A stretch of DNA of 50,196 bases from Actinomadura soli (GTDB lineage Bacteria > Actinomycetota > Actinomycetes > Streptosporangiales > Streptosporangiaceae). The stretch lies in assembly GCF_005889715.1 (NCBI RefSeq), contig NZ_VCKW01000028.1:1-50196 (forward strand), given 5' to 3'. Shown piece by piece: positions 48,740-50,196 of this stretch. The notes below the pieces were generated by a model, which was given only the letters and a program-made list of their open reading frames with translations, did no database searches and had not been told where the DNA came from. Position numbers and translations under genes: made by a program. Position 1 is the first letter of the stretch; each line of letters begins with the position of its first letter.

Positions 48740-50164
48740 TTGGTCATGGCGCCGCAGGGCGAACATCGAACCGTTGCCGTCATCCTGGCGGGTGGCAGTG
48801 GGCAGCGGATGGGCCTCAGCACCCCGAAGCAGCTCCTCAGGATCGCCGGAAAGACGATCCTGGAGCACACGTTGAGCGTCTTCGAGGAGGCGCCCGACAT
48901 CGACGAGATCTTCGTGCTGATGAATCCCGGCTTCCTCCAGGACGCCGCGGAATGCGTGAAAAAGGCCGGCTGCGCGAAGGTCACCGCCGTCCTGCCCGGC
49001 GGGACGTCCCGGAACGCGACCACCCAGCTCGCACTGGACGCCCTCGCCGGCTACCCGGCCGACACCACGAATGTGCTGTTCCACGACGCAGTCCGCCCGC
49101 TGCTGTCGCAGCGCATCATCCGCGACTGCGTAGCCGCGCTCCGCGAGCACCTGGCCGTCGACGTCGCCATCCCGTCCGCCGACACGATCATCCAGGTGGA
49201 CGAGGACGTCATCGTCGACGTCCCCCGCCGCGCGAGCCTGCGGCGCGGGCAGACCCCGCAGGGCTTCCGCCTCGCCACCATCCGCGCCGCCTACGAGAAG
49301 GCGTGGCAGGACGACGGTTTCGAGGCGACCGACGACTGCTCGGTCGTGCTGCGCTACCAGCCCGGCACGCCGATCTACGTCGTCCCGGGCGACGACCACA
49401 ACATGAAGGTCACCGAGCCGGTCGACATGTTCGTCGCGGACAAGCTGTTCCAGCTCGCCTCGTCCGACGCCCCCGACCTGTCCGAGGAGCAGTACGCCGA
49501 GGCGCTCCGCGGCAAGACCATGGTCGTGTTCGGCGCGAGCCAGGGCATCGGCGCCGCCATCGCGGAGCTGGCCCAGGGGTTGGGCGCCCGCGTCTTCGGC
49601 TACAGCCGCGGCGCCACCCGCACCCACGCGGAACGTCCGGACGACGTCGCCGCCGCACTGGCGCAGGCGTACTCGGCGACCGGACGCGTCGACTTCGTCG
49701 TCAACACGGCGGGCGTGCTCCGGATCGGGCGGCTCGACACGATCGAACCCGAGGCGATCGAGGAGGCGCTGCGCGTCAACTACCTCGCTCCGATCCACAT
49801 CGCCCGCGCCGCGTTCCCCTACCTCGCGAAGACCGCCGGGCAGCTGCTGCTCTACACGTCCAGCTCCTACACGCGCGGACGCGCCGAGTACAGCCTCTAC
49901 TCGTCGGCGAAGGCGGCCACGGTCAACCTCACGCAGGCCCTCGCGGACGAGTGGTCGGCCGACGGCGTGCGCATCAACTGCATCAACCCGGAGCGGACGA
50001 GCACCCCGATGCGGACGCGGGCCTTCGGCGAAGAGCCCCCGCACACCCTGCTCAGCGCCGACCAGGTGGCAAGGACGTCCCTGAACGTGCTGCTGTCCGG
50101 CCTCACCGGCCAGGTCATCGACGTGCGCCGCGAGGACCCGCTCACCAGCGGCCGAACCGGCTGA
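48740..50164 (+). CDS. Bifunctional cytidylyltransferase/SDR (Bcs1/TarIJ-like CDP-ribitol synthase)
   Basis: A 474-aa fusion. Residues about 11-240 are an IspD/TarI-type cytidylyltransferase (VAVILAGGSGQRMGLSTPKQ, HDAVRPLLS, TPQGFR, EATDDCSVV). Residues about 258-465 are a short-chain dehydrogenase (GASQGIG at 265-271, NTAG, Tyr387-x3-Lys391 in YSLYSSAK). This layout matches Bcs1-type enzymes that reduce ribulose 5-phosphate and form CDP-ribitol, the donor for ribitol-containing capsule or teichoic acid. The TTG at 48740 has AAGGACGG upstream; an ATG at 48746 is the alternative. Near the C-terminus the SDR tail INPERTSTPMRTRAF is intact. Confidence 0.9.
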   Translation: MVMAPQGEHRTVAVILAGGSGQRMGLSTPKQLLRIAGKTILEHTLSVFEEAPDIDEIFVLMNPGFLQDAAECVKKAGCAKVTAVLPGGTSRNATTQLALDALAGYPADTTNVLFHDAVRPLLSQRIIRDCVAALREHLAVDVAIPSADTIIQVDEDVIVDVPRRASLRRGQTPQGFRLATIRAAYEKAWQDDGFEATDDCSVVLRYQPGTPIYVVPGDDHNMKVTEPVDMFVADKLFQLASSDAPDLSEEQYAEALRGKTMVVFGASQGIGAAIAELAQGLGARVFGYSRGATRTHAERPDDVAAALAQAYSATGRVDFVVNTAGVLRIGRLDTIEPEAIEEALRVNYLAPIHIARAAFPYLAKTAGQLLLYTSSSYTRGRAEYSLYSSAKAATVNLTQALADEWSADGVRINCINPERTSTPMRTRAFGEEPPHTLLSADQVARTSLNVLLSGLTGQVIDVRREDPLTSGRTG

Positions 50165-50196
50165 CCGACCTCCCCCGCACCGCCCGCGACCCGTTC

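Overview
The window looks like chromosome of a high-GC filamentous actinomycete. It has GC-biased third codon positions, many ATGA/GTGA stop-start overlaps and GTG/TTG starts. It encodes a mycothiol-type maleylpyruvate isomerase, an AfsR/SARP-type regulator, an ECF42-type sigma factor and CGNR regulators. A Thermomonosporaceae/Streptosporangiales-type host such as Actinomadura would fit, but that is an impression and not a measurement. I see no rRNA, tRNA, insertion sequence, integrase or CRISPR array. All intergenic gaps are under 300 bp.

Layout. 0-0.9 kb: a zinc-ribbon/Ala-rich protein of unknown function. 0.9-13.2 kb: a catabolic island. A LysR regulator is divergent from a tightly packed ten-gene operon: amidase, divergent IMPase-like protein, aldo/keto reductase, PaaK-type aryl-CoA ligase, three-gene NMT1/SsuABC-type ABC importer, F420/NADP reductase-like protein, indoleacetamide/mandelamide-type amidase and crotonase. 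A second aldo/keto reductase follows. 13.2-19.8 kb: a second LysR, a SnoaL-like protein, a 1029-aa SARP/NB-ARC/TPR regulator, an MFS transporter and a small hypothetical. 19.9-22 kb: a VOC / DGPF (YCII) / ECF42 sigma operon. 22-25.8 kb: a membrane protein, a MarR regulator with a clear palindromic operator, a Tat-exported amidohydrolase and a secreted S1 protease.

25.8-34 kb: aromatic catabolism. A near-perfect SoxR box drives an NTF2-like gene. Next comes a gentisate cluster: 3-hydroxybenzoate 6-hydroxylase, mycothiol-dependent maleylpyruvate isomerase, a frameshifted fumarylpyruvate hydrolase and gentisate 1,2-dioxygenase, with a divergent IclR. A double-domain PcaR-like IclR regulator then faces a pcaIJ-type CoA transferase. 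34-40.4 kb: a secreted M9 collagenase remnant that has lost its zinc site, a Sel1/TPR protein, a VOC protein, a PAP2 phosphatase, and a CGNR regulator divergent from an MFS/hydrolase operon. 40.4-50.2 kb: a VOC protein and a second CGNR regulator sharing one palindrome that contains both start codons, assorted membrane proteins and hydrolases, a coupled TPR-AAA+/TPR-membrane pair, an acyltransferase, and a Bcs1/TarIJ-like CDP-ribitol synthase fusion.

The signals most worth a second look are these. (1) Short tandem duplications at gene 3' ends create arrays of in-frame stop codons (marR, maleylpyruvate isomerase, gentisate dioxygenase), and further in-frame duplications lie inside genes. (2) A symmetric, apparently leaderless bidirectional promoter/operator sits between the VOC and CGNR genes. 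(3) Repeated GGGG slip sites lie exactly where fumarylpyruvate hydrolase changes frame. (4) An M9 collagenase appears to have lost its catalytic module in frame. (5) The ten-gene amide/aryl-CoA catabolic operon has no obvious described counterpart that I can name.
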